Positions 18,060-28,320 of a stretch of 64,000 bases of DNA are shown here, piece after piece. The notes beneath the pieces were generated by a model, which did not search any database, was not told the origin of the DNA, and saw only the letters and a program-made list of their open reading frames with translations. A program made the position numbers and the translations under genes. Numbering within the stretch: position 1 is the first letter of the stretch; each line of letters begins with the position of its first letter. The stretch is taken from positions 682,001 to 746,000 of the forward strand of contig NZ_VCEI01000011.1 of the NCBI RefSeq assembly GCF_005860765.1, in the 5' to 3' direction. This stretch comes from Dyadobacter sediminis. GTDB lineage: Bacteria; Bacteroidota; Bacteroidia; Cytophagales; Spirosomataceae.

Positions 18060-18316
18060 GCAATTAAACCAAAATTTCAATTCCTGTACTATGGACAAAC
18101 GGCCGGTTTGTCAATGTTGTTTAAGAACGGGCCATTTATTTATTGCAGCAAATAAAACAGAAATTTACTGCATTAATCACGTATGTTCCCGCAAACACTG
18201 TATCCGGACAAACCTGCAGCTATTATAATTTCCGTGTCATTCAAAAGCATCCTTCTGATTTCCGCCTATATTTAACACGCGTTTTCCATATCAAACCATC
18301 CTGACTTTCAAACATA

Positions 18317-19153
18317 ATGCTGTTGCCTGTACATAAAATGCGTATTGCATGGCTGTTTATGACTGCCATTTACCTGAGTTGCGGAATTACAAAGGCGCAG
18401 CAAAAGCCATTGTTCCGGGTCATTGCCTTTTTTACCGGGAAAAACGACAAGGCACATGTCAGTTTTGTGAACGAGGCAAACCGGAACTTTCCCAAACTGG
18501 CGGAAAAGAATGATTTTACATACGATACCACAAGTAACTGGAATAATCTGAATGCTGAATTTCTTGCCAAATACCAGGTTGTGATTTTCCTGGATACGCG
18601 GCCGGAATCGCTAGAACAACGTGAGGCTTTTCGGAAGTATATGGAAAACGGCGGCGCATGGATGGGCTTTCACTTTGCGGCATTTGCACTTACGCCTTCT
18701 GCGTACCCGCAAAACTGGAAATGGTACCACAACGAATTTCTGGGTTCCGGCCAGTACAAAAGCAACACATGGCGTCCGACTTCGGCTGTTTTAAGAGCAG
18801 AAAACAGGAATCATCCGGCTTTAAAGGGAATTCCTGCTACTTTCAAGGCTTCTCCGAATGAATGGTACCGATGGGAAAACGACCTGACTCAAAATAAAGA
18901 TATTCAGATTCTGTTATCCATTGATCCGTCCAGTTTTCCTCTGGGAACAGGTCCAAAGCAGCATGAAATATGGAAAAGCGGTTATTATCCGGTGGTTTGG
19001 ACAAACCGGAAGTATAAAATGATTTACCTGAACATGGGCCATAATGATATTGATTATGAGAACAAGACAGATAAAGAATTGTCATTCACATTCGATAATG
19101 ACATTCAAAACCAGTTTTTAGTGAATGCTTTAATCTGGTTAGGAAACAAATAA
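18317..19153 (+). CDS. Secreted ThuA-domain protein
   Basis: A 278-residue protein with a signal peptide (ending GITKAQQ) and a ThuA-like, class I glutamine amidotransferase-like fold: FRVIAFFTGKNDKAHVSFVNEA, YQVVIFLDTRPESLEQREAFRKYMENGGAWMGFHFA, and the conserved tail WTNRKYKMIYLNMGHNDIDYEN. ThuA-type proteins are linked to trehalose or other sugar use and are very common in Cytophagales as secreted single-domain proteins; the reaction is not established. There is no obvious Cys nucleophile at the expected elbow (GFHFA), so amidotransferase chemistry is unlikely. Monocistronic, divergent from tex. Confidence 0.85.
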   Translation: MLLPVHKMRIAWLFMTAIYLSCGITKAQQKPLFRVIAFFTGKNDKAHVSFVNEANRNFPKLAEKNDFTYDTTSNWNNLNAEFLAKYQVVIFLDTRPESLEQREAFRKYMENGGAWMGFHFAAFALTPSAYPQNWKWYHNEFLGSGQYKSNTWRPTSAVLRAENRNHPALKGIPATFKASPNEWYRWENDLTQNKDIQILLSIDPSSFPLGTGPKQHEIWKSGYYPVVWTNRKYKMIYLNMGHNDIDYENKTDKELSFTFDNDIQNQFLVNALIWLGNK

Positions 19154-19155
19154 AC

Positions 19156-19185
19156 GGCACCCGGCGTATCCATTTGCCGGGTGCC
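19156..19185. terminator. Terminator hairpin between ThuA gene and small acidic protein gene
   Basis: A perfect 10-bp inverted repeat GGCACCCGGC / GCCGGGTGCC with a 10-nt loop, just after the ThuA stop codon and before the convergent small gene. The U tract is poor. Confidence 0.7.
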
Positions 19186-19192
19186 TGGTTAT

Positions 19193-19381
19193 TTATGCCG
19201 GTTCAGAATCTTTCGCACCTACATCTTCCGGATCAATGTCCTGTTGCGGGACTTCCGGCTCCATTCTTGTTCCGGTATTGACTTCCGGTGCATCTGGTCC
19301 CTGCACATTCGGTTTTGTGTTCAAAGGCGCAGTTTGTCCGGGTTCTGGCGTGCTTGGCGCCGGTTTTTGTTTGTCAGGCAT
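19193..19381 (-). CDS. Small acidic proline-rich protein, unknown function
   Basis: A 62-residue reading frame, with about one Pro in five residues and many Asp/Glu, and no signal peptide, Cys or hydrophobic segment (opens MPDKQKPAPSTPEPG). It is expected to be disordered. Its start is a proper ATG and it ends just before a terminator hairpin shared with the convergent ThuA gene, which supports a real gene. No family is recognised; low-complexity composition leaves some doubt. Confidence 0.5.
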   Translation of the reverse strand: MPDKQKPAPSTPEPGQTAPLNTKPNVQGPDAPEVNTGTRMEPEVPQQDIDPEDVGAKDSEPA

Positions 19382-19559
19382 ACGTTTGGCGTTTAGTAAC
19401 TGAACTTGAGGTTTTAAAATCCGAAATTCAGTTTGATGAATATTTTCATAAGCCAGAAAAAATCATGCCCTGAACCAAAAATCTGCATTTAATGATGTTC
19501 AATCCGATTTTTGCAAGACAGAAATCCATTGATTAAGTAAACTTTTATTTTTTAGGAAT

Positions 19560-20015
19560 ATGCCCGTATTTATCGTCTTACTGATTAGTTTTTTTGCAAG
19601 TCTGGGTATAACAAAAATGTATTCGGGAAGTTGGGAATATTTGCTTTGCGGCAACATTGCTATGTGCGTAATGCTGTGTTTTACTGCCATCGGCCATTTC
19701 AAGTTTTCTAAGGGTATGCAGTTGATGATCCCGAAAATATTTCCTTACAGGAAAGCACTGGTTTTGATTACCGGCATGATGGAAATTGTTGCCGGCATTG
19801 CGTTGTTGTTTCCCTCTTTAAGGTATGTAACCGGCATTTTCCTGATTGTTTTTTTTCTGCTGATCCTTCCTGCCAATATCCATGCAGCCATTCGTAAAGT
19901 TGATTATCAGAAAAACTCATTTAATGGAAAGGGCCTCGGTTATTTGTGGTTCCGGGTTCCATTTCAAATTTTTCTGATTCTTTGGGTGTGGTATTTTTCA
20001 GTTTGGCCATTTTGA
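19560..20015 (+). CDS. DoxX-like four-helix membrane protein
   Basis: A 151-residue protein with four predicted transmembrane segments. The conserved region IGHFKFSKGMQLMIPKIFPYRK followed by VLITGMMEIVAGIALLFP is the pattern of a DoxX-like subfamily frequent in Bacteroidota. It differs in sequence from the DoxX gene at 11286-11699. The ATG at 19560 is preceded by AGGAAT, one of the few visible ribosome-binding sites in the window. Function unknown; it is convergent with rsmB, with only 9 bp between stops. Confidence 0.82.
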   Translation: MPVFIVLLISFFASLGITKMYSGSWEYLLCGNIAMCVMLCFTAIGHFKFSKGMQLMIPKIFPYRKALVLITGMMEIVAGIALLFPSLRYVTGIFLIVFFLLILPANIHAAIRKVDYQKNSFNGKGLGYLWFRVPFQIFLILWVWYFSVWPF

Positions 20016-20024
20016 AACAGCACC

Positions 20025-21248
20025 TTATTTCCGTTCCAGCAAGGCCATATAAAAACCGTCAAAGCCGTCCTGCGCCACGGAAGTTCTGTGTTCGGAAATC
20101 AAGTTCCACTCCTTTTTTCTGGACTTCATAAACTTTTTCACCTGATCTTCGGACTCCGACGGAAGAATGCTGCATGTGGCATACACCATTTTGCCGCCTT
20201 TTTTGACCAGCTCGGAATAATGATCCAGAATCTGCCATTGAACCTGACGGATCGAGTTCAGAAACTGCGGTTTCAGCTTCCATTTGGTATCCGGATTCCT
20301 TCGCAGAACACCCAGCCCCGAGCATGGAACATCCAGCAAAAGCCGGTCAGCCGTTCCGACAAGATTCTTAAGTGCCAGCTCGTCATCAATCAGCAGCGTT
20401 TCCAGGTTTTTGACGCCATTTCGTTCAGCCCTTTTTACCAGTTCGGTCAGTTTATGCTGCTCAATATCCATAGCCAGCATGGAGCCCTGGTTTTCAAGGA
20501 GAGCTGCGATATGCAGTGTTTTGCCGCCGGCACCTGCGCAGGCATCTATTACGCTCATTCCCGGCTTAATATCCAGAAACGGCGCTATCAGCTGGGAACC
20601 CGCATCCTGAACCTCGAAAAATCCTTGCCTGAAAGCATCCGTTCCGGTCACGTTCTGGCGTTTTTTTAAAATCAATGCTTCCGGAACTCCGGCAACCTGC
20701 GAAATATTTTCGGGTCCGAAGGTATTTATGACCGTCTGAAGATCGGCTTTCAGCGTATTTACCCGGATTGTAACCGGTGCCTGCTGGTTCAGAGCTGTCA
20801 ATTCTTCATCCCACTTGGTGCCCAGCTCCTGTGCAGCGGTCTCATCCATCCAGTCCGGCACGGACTGAGCCAATTTTCTTGTACTTAATGCCCGGGTATA
20901 TCTTTCCAGAACCGTTTCTGCATGGATGCCTTCGAACTCCGGCCACTGCGGTAAAATTCCGTCTTCTTCCCTGCCAAGATGCCGTGGTTTGATGATCAGC
21001 CAGGCACCCGCCAGTTTCCAGAAATCTTCCGGTTCAAATGCCTTTTCAATTTCAGCTGCATACTTGATCAGTCTCCACCAGCGAACCATTTCATACGTGT
21101 TTTCGGCAATGAATGCACGGTCGCGGGCGCCCCACTTTTTGTTTGACTTCAGTAATTGCTCCACCACGCGATCTGCTTGGCGGTTTTTAACAAAAATGTT
21201 GTACAATGCGTCTACCGTCGCAGCAACAAGTCCTTTATATAATTTCAA
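20025..21248 (-). CDS. rsmB: RsmB/NOP family 16S rRNA (cytosine-C5)-methyltransferase
   Basis: 407 residues. The N-terminal NusB-like helical domain (VDALYNIFVKNRQADRVVEQLL, KWGARDRAFIAENTYEMVRWW) is followed by a SAM-dependent methyltransferase. SAM-binding DACAGAGGKTLHIAALL, the LLLDVPCSGLGVLRRNPD loop and the YATCSILPSESEDQV motif hold the two catalytic cysteines of m5C enzymes. The reading frame opens with TTG at 21248; no internal ATG exists before residue 54, inside the NusB-like domain, so the TTG start is accepted. RsmB versus a related NOP-type enzyme cannot be fully separated by eye. Confidence 0.9.
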   Translation of the reverse strand: MKLYKGLVAATVDALYNIFVKNRQADRVVEQLLKSNKKWGARDRAFIAENTYEMVRWWRLIKYAAEIEKAFEPEDFWKLAGAWLIIKPRHLGREEDGILPQWPEFEGIHAETVLERYTRALSTRKLAQSVPDWMDETAAQELGTKWDEELTALNQQAPVTIRVNTLKADLQTVINTFGPENISQVAGVPEALILKKRQNVTGTDAFRQGFFEVQDAGSQLIAPFLDIKPGMSVIDACAGAGGKTLHIAALLENQGSMLAMDIEQHKLTELVKRAERNGVKNLETLLIDDELALKNLVGTADRLLLDVPCSGLGVLRRNPDTKWKLKPQFLNSIRQVQWQILDHYSELVKKGGKMVYATCSILPSESEDQVKKFMKSRKKEWNLISEHRTSVAQDGFDGFYMALLERK

Positions 21249-21472
21249 AGTATGTTCTTTTTTATTTTAACAATTCAGGTTTTGCCAGCATTGAAAACCA
21301 GCGGCTGTGATCCGGTAAAGTTGGCAATGTCTTTTTTACAAAGCAACAAAAAGGCATCAAGGCATGGTTTTTAAATGGTGAGCAACAGAGGAGCCAATAC
21401 GCTGAATGATATGGAGACTTGGTTTCCGGAACGAAAGAATAAAAAAATAATAAACCGAAATGGATTATACAT

Positions 21473-21934
21473 ATGGAAACGACCCCTGTTGTCATCTGTC
21501 CGCCTGATTTGTCCACACGTCCATATAGTCTGCAGGCGGAACGGTTAATGGCGCTATCCATGGAAACACTGTTCAGCGCCTGGACCATACAACTTGACCT
21601 GTGGCTGGCTTCTCCTGCTTCATTTCTGGGAAAGCCCGAAGTGAATGCACCGTTCTATTTTGAAACCATGCATGAAGGCATCCGCTATCCGCATTACGGC
21701 CGCTTTCTGTGCATGGAGCACAACCAAATTGAATTAACCTGGGTCTCAGGAGAAAACGGTACTAAAGGAAGTGAAACGGTTTTGACCATAACACTTTCGG
21801 TTCATGCAAACGGAACACATCTGCATCTTACGCATACCGGATTTCCGGATGAAACATCAAGAGACAGGCATCAGGAAGCGTGGCCGGCGCTGTTGCAGCA
21901 ACTGGAAGCAAGAATGTCCAGACCAGTGGATTAA
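21473..21934 (+). CDS. SRPBCC/AHSA1-domain protein
   Basis: A 153-residue SRPBCC protein, the third in the window. It has the opening SLQAERLMALSMETLFSAWTI, a central GRFLCMEHNQIELTWVSGENG strand pair and a C-terminal amphipathic helix (RHQEAWPALLQQLEARM). It is not closely similar to the proteins at 14855-15355 or 15440-15886. It is probably a cytoplasmic ligand-binding protein of unknown role. The gene stands alone between rsmB and the GAF kinase, with a 33-bp gap to the convergent kinase gene. Confidence 0.83.
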   Translation: METTPVVICPPDLSTRPYSLQAERLMALSMETLFSAWTIQLDLWLASPASFLGKPEVNAPFYFETMHEGIRYPHYGRFLCMEHNQIELTWVSGENGTKGSETVLTITLSVHANGTHLHLTHTGFPDETSRDRHQEAWPALLQQLEARMSRPVD

Positions 21935-21966
21935 TCAGTTCCGACAAACCGGATTAAACCGGATTA

Positions 21967-23196
21967 TCAGAAATTTTGGGGCAGCCTGATATTGAAGGTG
22001 GTTCCTTCGCCTGTTCTGGAAGTAATCTGCATGGTTCCGTTCAGACTGCTGACCAGATGTTTTACCAGCGACAGGCCAAACCCGTACCCTTTTTCACCAC
22101 TGGTTCCTTCTGTTGATACTGCATTTTCAGACATAATATCCTCGATGCTTTCTTCACTTATGCCAATTCCGTTATCAAAAACGGTTATGTACAAAACAAC
22201 CTGTTCGCCACTGGTCGTTAACTGAAGATCAACTGTTACATGTCCGCCAACAGGCGTAAATTTCATTGAATTGCTGATCAGATTGCCGGTAATCTGCAAC
22301 AGTTTGTTTTTGGGAAGCGCGATGTTTTCGGTCAGTGGTGTTGTAATAACCGTAAACAATATATTCTTGTGCTTTGCCTGCGGACTGTACAGTTTAATCA
22401 GTTTGTCTTTGAAAACATTCAGATTGAAAATGCCCGTATCCGGAGTTTTGGAACGGTCAGGCAAAGCTTTGTCTTTACTTGTTTCCAGAATCTCTCCTGC
22501 CAGATCCAGTATTGAATTGCCGCTTTTATGAATCAGCGATATAAATTCGAGTACTTCGTCCATCTGATTGTTATAGCCCTGGTCACGGATAATCTGAGCC
22601 AGACCCACGATGCCGCCGAGCGGCCCGCGGATGTCATGGGCCACCTTTTTTTGCATTTGCTTTGCTTCCAGCAATTTAGATTTCAGATTATCCATGACCT
22701 TCAATGTCTGAAGGCGGGTGACAACCTCATCTGCAATGATTTTCATCAATTCAATCTTTTCCGGATCAAGCGATTTGTGTTCATAATCCAGGACGCATAA
22801 CGCACCAATCTGATGACCGTTGATTGTTTTGAGCGGAACACCGTAGTAATAGCGCAGGTTTGGGTCGCCGTTTACATACTGTTTGTCCTTGAAACGTTCA
22901 TCTGCCGAAAGATCATCCACTTCAAAATGATCCTGTTCCATGATCGTGTACTGGCATATGGATTCCTCTCTCAGCATTTGCTCCACATCCATTCCGTAAT
23001 TGGAAATAGTCCATTGTGTCAGGGAATCAATGAGGTTTACAAGCGATATTTTGGTTCCCGTAACCTTGGCAGCCAACTTGGCCAGATCCTTAAAGCTATG
23101 CTGATGATCGGAGTAATCGACATCCAGTTCCACGAGGCTCATCAGCCTTTCCAGTTCATTTTCAGGTACCACAGGCAATATGTTTGTCACTTTCAC
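21967..23196 (-). CDS. GAF-domain sensor histidine kinase
   Basis: A 409-residue soluble two-component kinase without membrane segments. The GAF domain (about residues 20-170) includes GTKISLVNLIDSLTQWTISNYG and YYGVPLKTINGHQIGALCVLD. The HisKA dimerisation helix carries the phospho-acceptor in KKVAHDIRGPLGG (His187). The HATPase domain has the N box ITGNLISNSMKFT, G1 FDNGIGISEESI and G2 GEKGYGFGLSLVKHL. It should phosphorylate an unlinked response regulator, since none is adjacent. The frame opens with GTG at 23196; the next Met is at residue 19, so the start is uncertain. Signal unknown. Confidence 0.88.
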   Translation of the reverse strand: MKVTNILPVVPENELERLMSLVELDVDYSDHQHSFKDLAKLAAKVTGTKISLVNLIDSLTQWTISNYGMDVEQMLREESICQYTIMEQDHFEVDDLSADERFKDKQYVNGDPNLRYYYGVPLKTINGHQIGALCVLDYEHKSLDPEKIELMKIIADEVVTRLQTLKVMDNLKSKLLEAKQMQKKVAHDIRGPLGGIVGLAQIIRDQGYNNQMDEVLEFISLIHKSGNSILDLAGEILETSKDKALPDRSKTPDTGIFNLNVFKDKLIKLYSPQAKHKNILFTVITTPLTENIALPKNKLLQITGNLISNSMKFTPVGGHVTVDLQLTTSGEQVVLYITVFDNGIGISEESIEDIMSENAVSTEGTSGEKGYGFGLSLVKHLVSSLNGTMQITSRTGEGTTFNIRLPQNF

Positions 23197-23743
23197 ACTA
23201 AATTTGATACTTTATTCATTAACACTTTTCGAAATAGAAGTACTTCTATCTTCAACTATCAAATATACGAAAATGTTCTATATGAATTATAGGAAATTAC
23301 GATAAGCTCTCTAAGGTTTTTAAGTCATCTGTATTTTATGCTTAGGTAAAGACCAACCCATATCCCAATCAGCAGTTATCTCGATGTCAATCTTATTCAA
23401 CCGGAATTTTCGCAGAGTTAAAAAAAGGATTTATCAGTAAACCGGCATCTTGGAATAATTCAGTTTTAAAATAAATTTTACAGAATTTAGAAATACCTTT
23501 TGTAGATTTGGCAGATAGTATTTTTTTAAGATAAACAATGCCCTAATTTCCTCCCGATAAAGATAATTCAGACAATTTAATGGTTCCAATAAATATAACG
23601 CCGTTAGTAATCAGGATTATTGGTATGGATTATATGAACTTTCTCGCAGCGAATGAATTGATTTATACCCGTACATTTTTCAATAATTGAATATTATTAA
23701 GAACAGATAACTCATCGAAACTTCATTCTAATCTTGACTCTTG
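23197..23743. other. 547-bp non-coding gap
   Basis: An AT-rich gap between the GAF kinase and the DUF2147 gene. It contains a perfect TAGATTTG -7-like word at 23503-23510 but no -33 element at the right distance and no open frame. No stable RNA, repeat or mobile-element remnant is recognised. Confidence 0.5.
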
Positions 23744-24181
23744 ATGTTGAAAATAACTTTTACAATAATTTTAAACCTTTTTTTTCTTCAATGCATTGCA
23801 CAAAATGCGGCGTCGGATGCAATTATCGGCGAGTGGGTCAATGAAGAAAATGATGCAAAGATCGAGATTTATAAAAGCGGTGCGGTTTATCATGGAAAAC
23901 TGATCTGGGGAATCGATTATCTGGAAGCAGACGGAAAGACTTCAAAAAAAGACGTCAATAATGCGGATGAAAAACTGCAGTCTCGTTTCCTGATCAATTC
24001 CAATTTTTTTCAGGATTTCAAGTTTGAGGACGGCGTATGGGACGGTGGAACCATGTATGACCCCAAAAGCGGCAAAAGCTATAACTGCGTCATGAAAATA
24101 CGCGATGAAACGCTGGAAATACGCAGCTACGTCGGAATTCAGTTATTCGGCAAGACTACTTACTGGAAACGCTCTCTTTGA
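23744..24181 (+). CDS. DUF2147 domain protein, secreted
   Basis: A 145-residue protein with a signal peptide (MLKITFTIILNLFFLQCIAQ) and a DUF2147 domain: IIGEWVNEENDAKIEIYKSG, YHGKLIWG, GTMYDPKSGKSYNC, and LEIRSYVGIQLFGKTTYWKR. This small beta-barrel family is widespread in the periplasm of Gram-negative bacteria and has no assigned activity. The ATG at 23744 is preferred to the in-frame TTG directly before it. It stands alone, followed by two palindromes (24225-24308). Confidence 0.87.
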   Translation: MLKITFTIILNLFFLQCIAQNAASDAIIGEWVNEENDAKIEIYKSGAVYHGKLIWGIDYLEADGKTSKKDVNNADEKLQSRFLINSNFFQDFKFEDGVWDGGTMYDPKSGKSYNCVMKIRDETLEIRSYVGIQLFGKTTYWKRSL

Positions 24182-24224
24182 GTATTTCATCTGATTGCCT
24201 GCACCTTCTATTTATCTGTACATG

Positions 24225-24308
24225 GATGATGTGAAGACACATCATCCCGCAAACAGGCGAAATCCGGCTTCTGATTACTTGTCCTGCATGATGTGTCTTC
24301 ACATCATG
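24225..24308. repeat. Pair of mutually inverted palindromes GATGATGTG/CACATCATC
   Basis: Two hairpins lie 40 bp apart. 24225-24246 is GATGATGTG-AAGA-CACATCATC and 24287-24308 is CATGATGTG-TCTT-CACATCATG. Each is a perfect 9-bp inverted repeat, and the second is the reverse complement of the first over 18 bases. They lie between the DUF2147 gene and the luciferase-like monooxygenase gene. No U tract follows either one, so an operator pair or a mobile REP-like element is more likely than terminators. Confidence 0.8.
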
Positions 24309-24443
24309 ACATGCACAAAACAAAAATCTGGCCTGACTTACCGGATGTGGCGCTTTCGCTTTCCTGCTGGAAAGTACATTTTAATCCGATGCGGGAATAG
24401 AAAGTGAAAACGCAATGTTGTTTCAAAAAGATCTGGAGAAACA

Positions 24444-25457
24444 ATGAGCGACATAAAACTTGGAATTCTGGACCAATCCATTGTAAGACATGGTTCCAGT
24501 GTACAGCAGGCAATCAACGAAACCATCGCAACCGCACAACTGGCGGAAGATTTAGGCTACAACCGATTCTGGGTTTCCGAACATCATAATTCAGAATTCA
24601 TTGCAGGTTCCACACCGGAAGTACTGATGGTTAAACTGGCTGATGCAACCAACCATATACGGATCGGGTCCGGCGGGATCATGCTTCCCAATCACAGTGC
24701 CTTGAAAGTTGCTGAAAACTTCAGGATGCTGGAAACGCTGTTTCCGGGAAGAATTGACCTGGGCATGGGGCGTGCACCCGGTACGGACCGCATTACGTCA
24801 TCCATTCTGAATCCTTCCAACGATTTCAGTGAATCAAGTTATCTGAAACAGCTGGAACATCTGCAGCATTTTTTTCGGGATACGGCCGGAACCGAACGCG
24901 GGTTTATCTATGCGACGCCGCAATCCCCGACGATTCCCATGCAATGGATACTGAGTTCCAGCGGCGGAAGCAGCAAAATTGCGGCCCGTTTCGGCATGGG
25001 ACTTGCGGTGGCGAAGTTTATCAATGGTTTTGTCCGTCCGGATGTCGTGGAAACATACCGCAGAAACTTTCGTCCTTCGGATCAGTACGCGCAGCCACAT
25101 GCCATACTATCCGTTTTTGTCCTCTGCGGTGAAACTGAAGAAGAAGCTGAACGGATGCGCAAAATGATGGATTTTGTACTTGTTGAATTTGAAAAAGGAA
25201 AATTCGGCCCGTTTCCGGATCTGGAAACCGTAAAGAATTACCGGTTTACTGTTGGCGAGCTGGAAAGAATCCGTTACAACAGCGGCCGCATCATTTCCGG
25301 GACCAAGGAAGCAGTAAAAGAGCAGCTTACAAAGTTGGCCAAGGAGTTTGAAGTAGATGAAATAATTATTTCCACTATGGCATACAGTGTGGAAGCCAGG
25401 ATAAAATCTTTTGAACTGATCTCGGAAGCATTTAAATTGAGAGAACCCGCGCTTTAA
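24444..25457 (+). CDS. LLM class (luciferase-like) flavin-dependent oxidoreductase
   Basis: A 337-residue TIM-barrel flavoenzyme of the bacterial luciferase-like monooxygenase family (MsnO8-type group). It shows KLGILDQSIVRHGSS, the family signature AEDLGYNRFWVSEHHN, then RIGSGGIMLPNHSALKVAE, RIDLGMGRAPGTD, and a C-terminal GTKEAVKEQLTKLAKEFEVDEII. These enzymes use FMN or F420; FMN is likely in Bacteroidota, which as a rule lack F420. Substrate unknown. A GGAG precedes the ATG at 24444. It lies 35 bp upstream of a WYL regulator whose promoter overlaps its 3' end, so they may form a partly coupled pair. Confidence 0.9.
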   Translation: MSDIKLGILDQSIVRHGSSVQQAINETIATAQLAEDLGYNRFWVSEHHNSEFIAGSTPEVLMVKLADATNHIRIGSGGIMLPNHSALKVAENFRMLETLFPGRIDLGMGRAPGTDRITSSILNPSNDFSESSYLKQLEHLQHFFRDTAGTERGFIYATPQSPTIPMQWILSSSGGSSKIAARFGMGLAVAKFINGFVRPDVVETYRRNFRPSDQYAQPHAILSVFVLCGETEEEAERMRKMMDFVLVEFEKGKFGPFPDLETVKNYRFTVGELERIRYNSGRIISGTKEAVKEQLTKLAKEFEVDEIIISTMAYSVEARIKSFELISEAFKLREPAL

Positions 25458-25468
25458 GTTTATTTTTG
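25437..25468 (+). promoter_or_regulatory. Promoter of the YafY/WYL regulator gene, overlapping the 3' end of the LLM gene
   Basis: TTG at 25437-25439 and a perfect TATTTTTG at 25461-25468 are separated by 21 bp, matching the Bacteroidota TTG-N17-23-TAnnTTTG rule. The regulator's ATG is at 25493. Confidence 0.55.
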
Positions 25469-25492
25469 TCGCAGATACTATTCTGAAACATA

Positions 25493-26434
25493 ATGAACCG
25501 TTTTGACCGGATTACTGCCATTTTGATTCAGCTGCAGTCACGAAAAATTGTGAAAGCGCAGGAACTGGCAGAACGTTTTGAAATCAGCCTGAGAACCGTT
25601 TACAGGGACATCAATTCGCTTGCCGAAGCAGGCGTTCCGATAATGGGCGAGGCAGGCGTCGGCTATTCCATTATGGACGGCTATCGCCTGCCTCCCGTCA
25701 TGTTTACAAAAGAAGAAGCGCGTACTTTTATTACGGCAGAAAAACTGATGGAGAAGTTTACAGACTTTTCTACGCAATCGCAGTATCAGTCTGCCATGTA
25801 TAAAATAAAGGCGGTTTTGCGGAGCAGTGAAAAATCCATGGTTGAAAACCTGGAAAACCAGATAGCAGTCAGGCTTAATTCCAAACCATTTTCGACGCAG
25901 AAAAGCAATACGCTGGATGTGCTGCTGAAAAGCATTACAGAGAAGAAAATCGCCCGGATCACTTATACGGCAGTTAATTCGGATGAGCCGATGGAACGCG
26001 TGATCGAACCGGTCGGGATTTATCATGAAAACAGTTACTGGTATACCATTGGCTATTGTCATTTAAGAAATGATTACCGCAATTTCCGTTCAGACCGGAT
26101 CCTTGAAATCGAGCTTACCGAAAAGACGTTTGAAAACCAGCATGCACCCTTGAAAGATTTTCTTGCGCACGACTGGGAAACAAAAAATCTCCGGCTGATC
26201 AGGATCAAAGTTGAAAGGCGTGTTGTACCGTATTTTCAGGATCAAAAATATTACTACGGGTTTGTTTCGGAAACAGTAAAAGGCAATGATGTGGAAATGT
26301 CATTCCTGACCGCGTCTATTGACGGATTTGCGCGCTGGTATCTGATGATCGCACCCAATGCCACCATTCTCGAACCGGAATCACTGAAGGAAAAACTGAG
26401 AAAACTGATCACCGAAATTTCGCAGAAGCTGTAA
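25493..26434 (+). CDS. YafY-type transcriptional regulator (HTH_11 plus WYL domain)
   Basis: 313 residues. The N-terminal DeoR-like helix-turn-helix contains LQSRKIVKAQELAERFEISLRTVYRDINSL, with the recognition helix in ISLRTVYRDI. A linker leads to a WYL domain (about residues 145-230), with ARITYTAVNSDEPMERVIEPVGIYHENSYWYTIGYC and FRSDRIL, followed by the WCX C-terminal extension. WYL domains bind nucleic-acid or nucleotide-like ligands and often act as sensors. The gene follows the LLM oxidoreductase in the same direction, and control of that enzyme is a fair guess. Confidence 0.9.
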   Translation: MNRFDRITAILIQLQSRKIVKAQELAERFEISLRTVYRDINSLAEAGVPIMGEAGVGYSIMDGYRLPPVMFTKEEARTFITAEKLMEKFTDFSTQSQYQSAMYKIKAVLRSSEKSMVENLENQIAVRLNSKPFSTQKSNTLDVLLKSITEKKIARITYTAVNSDEPMERVIEPVGIYHENSYWYTIGYCHLRNDYRNFRSDRILEIELTEKTFENQHAPLKDFLAHDWETKNLRLIRIKVERRVVPYFQDQKYYYGFVSETVKGNDVEMSFLTASIDGFARWYLMIAPNATILEPESLKEKLRKLITEISQKL

Positions 26435-26635
26435 GTCTAACAATGGCATCGCTCCTATGCATGAACAACCTCGTTATACCGGAAATTTCAGACAGTCTGC
26501 ATACTTAGAATAACCGGCTGCATTGCATTCCTTTACATATCAAGTAAGATTATATTCAGATTTTGTATGAGTAAAACATCAGGCAGAAAGGCATATTTAT
26601 AGACTACAATTTCTATATAGTATCTGTTTTCTTAA

Positions 26636-26643
26636 TACATTTG
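26636..26643 (+). promoter_or_regulatory. -7 element upstream of metY
   Basis: TACATTTG matches TAnnTTTG exactly, 25 bp upstream of the metY ATG. No clear -33 TTG at the expected distance. Confidence 0.4.
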
Positions 26644-26644
26644 A

Positions 26645-27964
<1,320 letters not shown>

Positions 27965-27995
27965 AATCAGCTCTAAACCGGTTGCTCACGCATAC

Positions 27996-28299
27996 AGCTC
28001 CGGAGGAGCTCTCTGTTTGTAGAAATAGCACACAAAATTAACAGAGGGCTCCAGAGGAGCTCCCTGTTTGTAGAAAAAAGCACATAGATCAAGAAAACAG
28101 CTCCGAAGGAGCTTCCAATAATTATTTCTATAAACAGCAGGCTCCTCCGGAGCCATACCTCTGCTTGCATTGAAAAATCTGTTATCAAAATCCATAATTG
28201 CTACAAACAGCAGGCTCCTCCGGAGCCATACCTCTGCTTGAATTGAAAATCCGTTGTCAAAATCCATAATTACTACAAACAGGGGGCTCCTCCGGAGCC
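27996..28299. repeat. Cluster of six GGCTCC/GGAGCC palindromic elements with CTGTTTGTAGAAA tails
   Basis: Palindromic cores at 27996-28010, 28047-28061, 28099-28113, 28140-28154, 28213-28227 and 28285-28299 (type AGCTCCGGAGGAGCT or GGCTCCTCCGGAGCC). The first two are followed by CTGTTTGTAGAAA; the last three are in the opposite orientation, preceded by TAcAAACAG-like words. Copies four to six form a direct tandem with a unit of about 72-73 bp. The cluster sits between the convergent metY and S9 peptidase genes. Such elements look like the intergenic REP-like repeats found in many Bacteroidota genomes. Confidence 0.85.
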
Positions 28300-28320
28300 A
28301 CACTTCTGCTGGTATGCATA

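Noticed and set aside
21262..21588. Minus-strand 108-residue frame
   Set aside because: It overlaps the start of the SRPBCC gene (21473-21934) antisense, has no recognisable domain and its first codons lie inside that gene.
27996..28299. Possible CRISPR array
   Set aside because: The units are palindromic with variable orientation and spacing, the intervening sequences are themselves repeated rather than unique, and there are no cas genes nearby.
27986..28303. Open frames with repeated peptide units across the palindromic repeats
   Set aside because: They are translations of the GGCTCC/GGAGCC repeat elements and their tandem spacer, with no conserved start, and lie wholly within non-coding repeat DNA.
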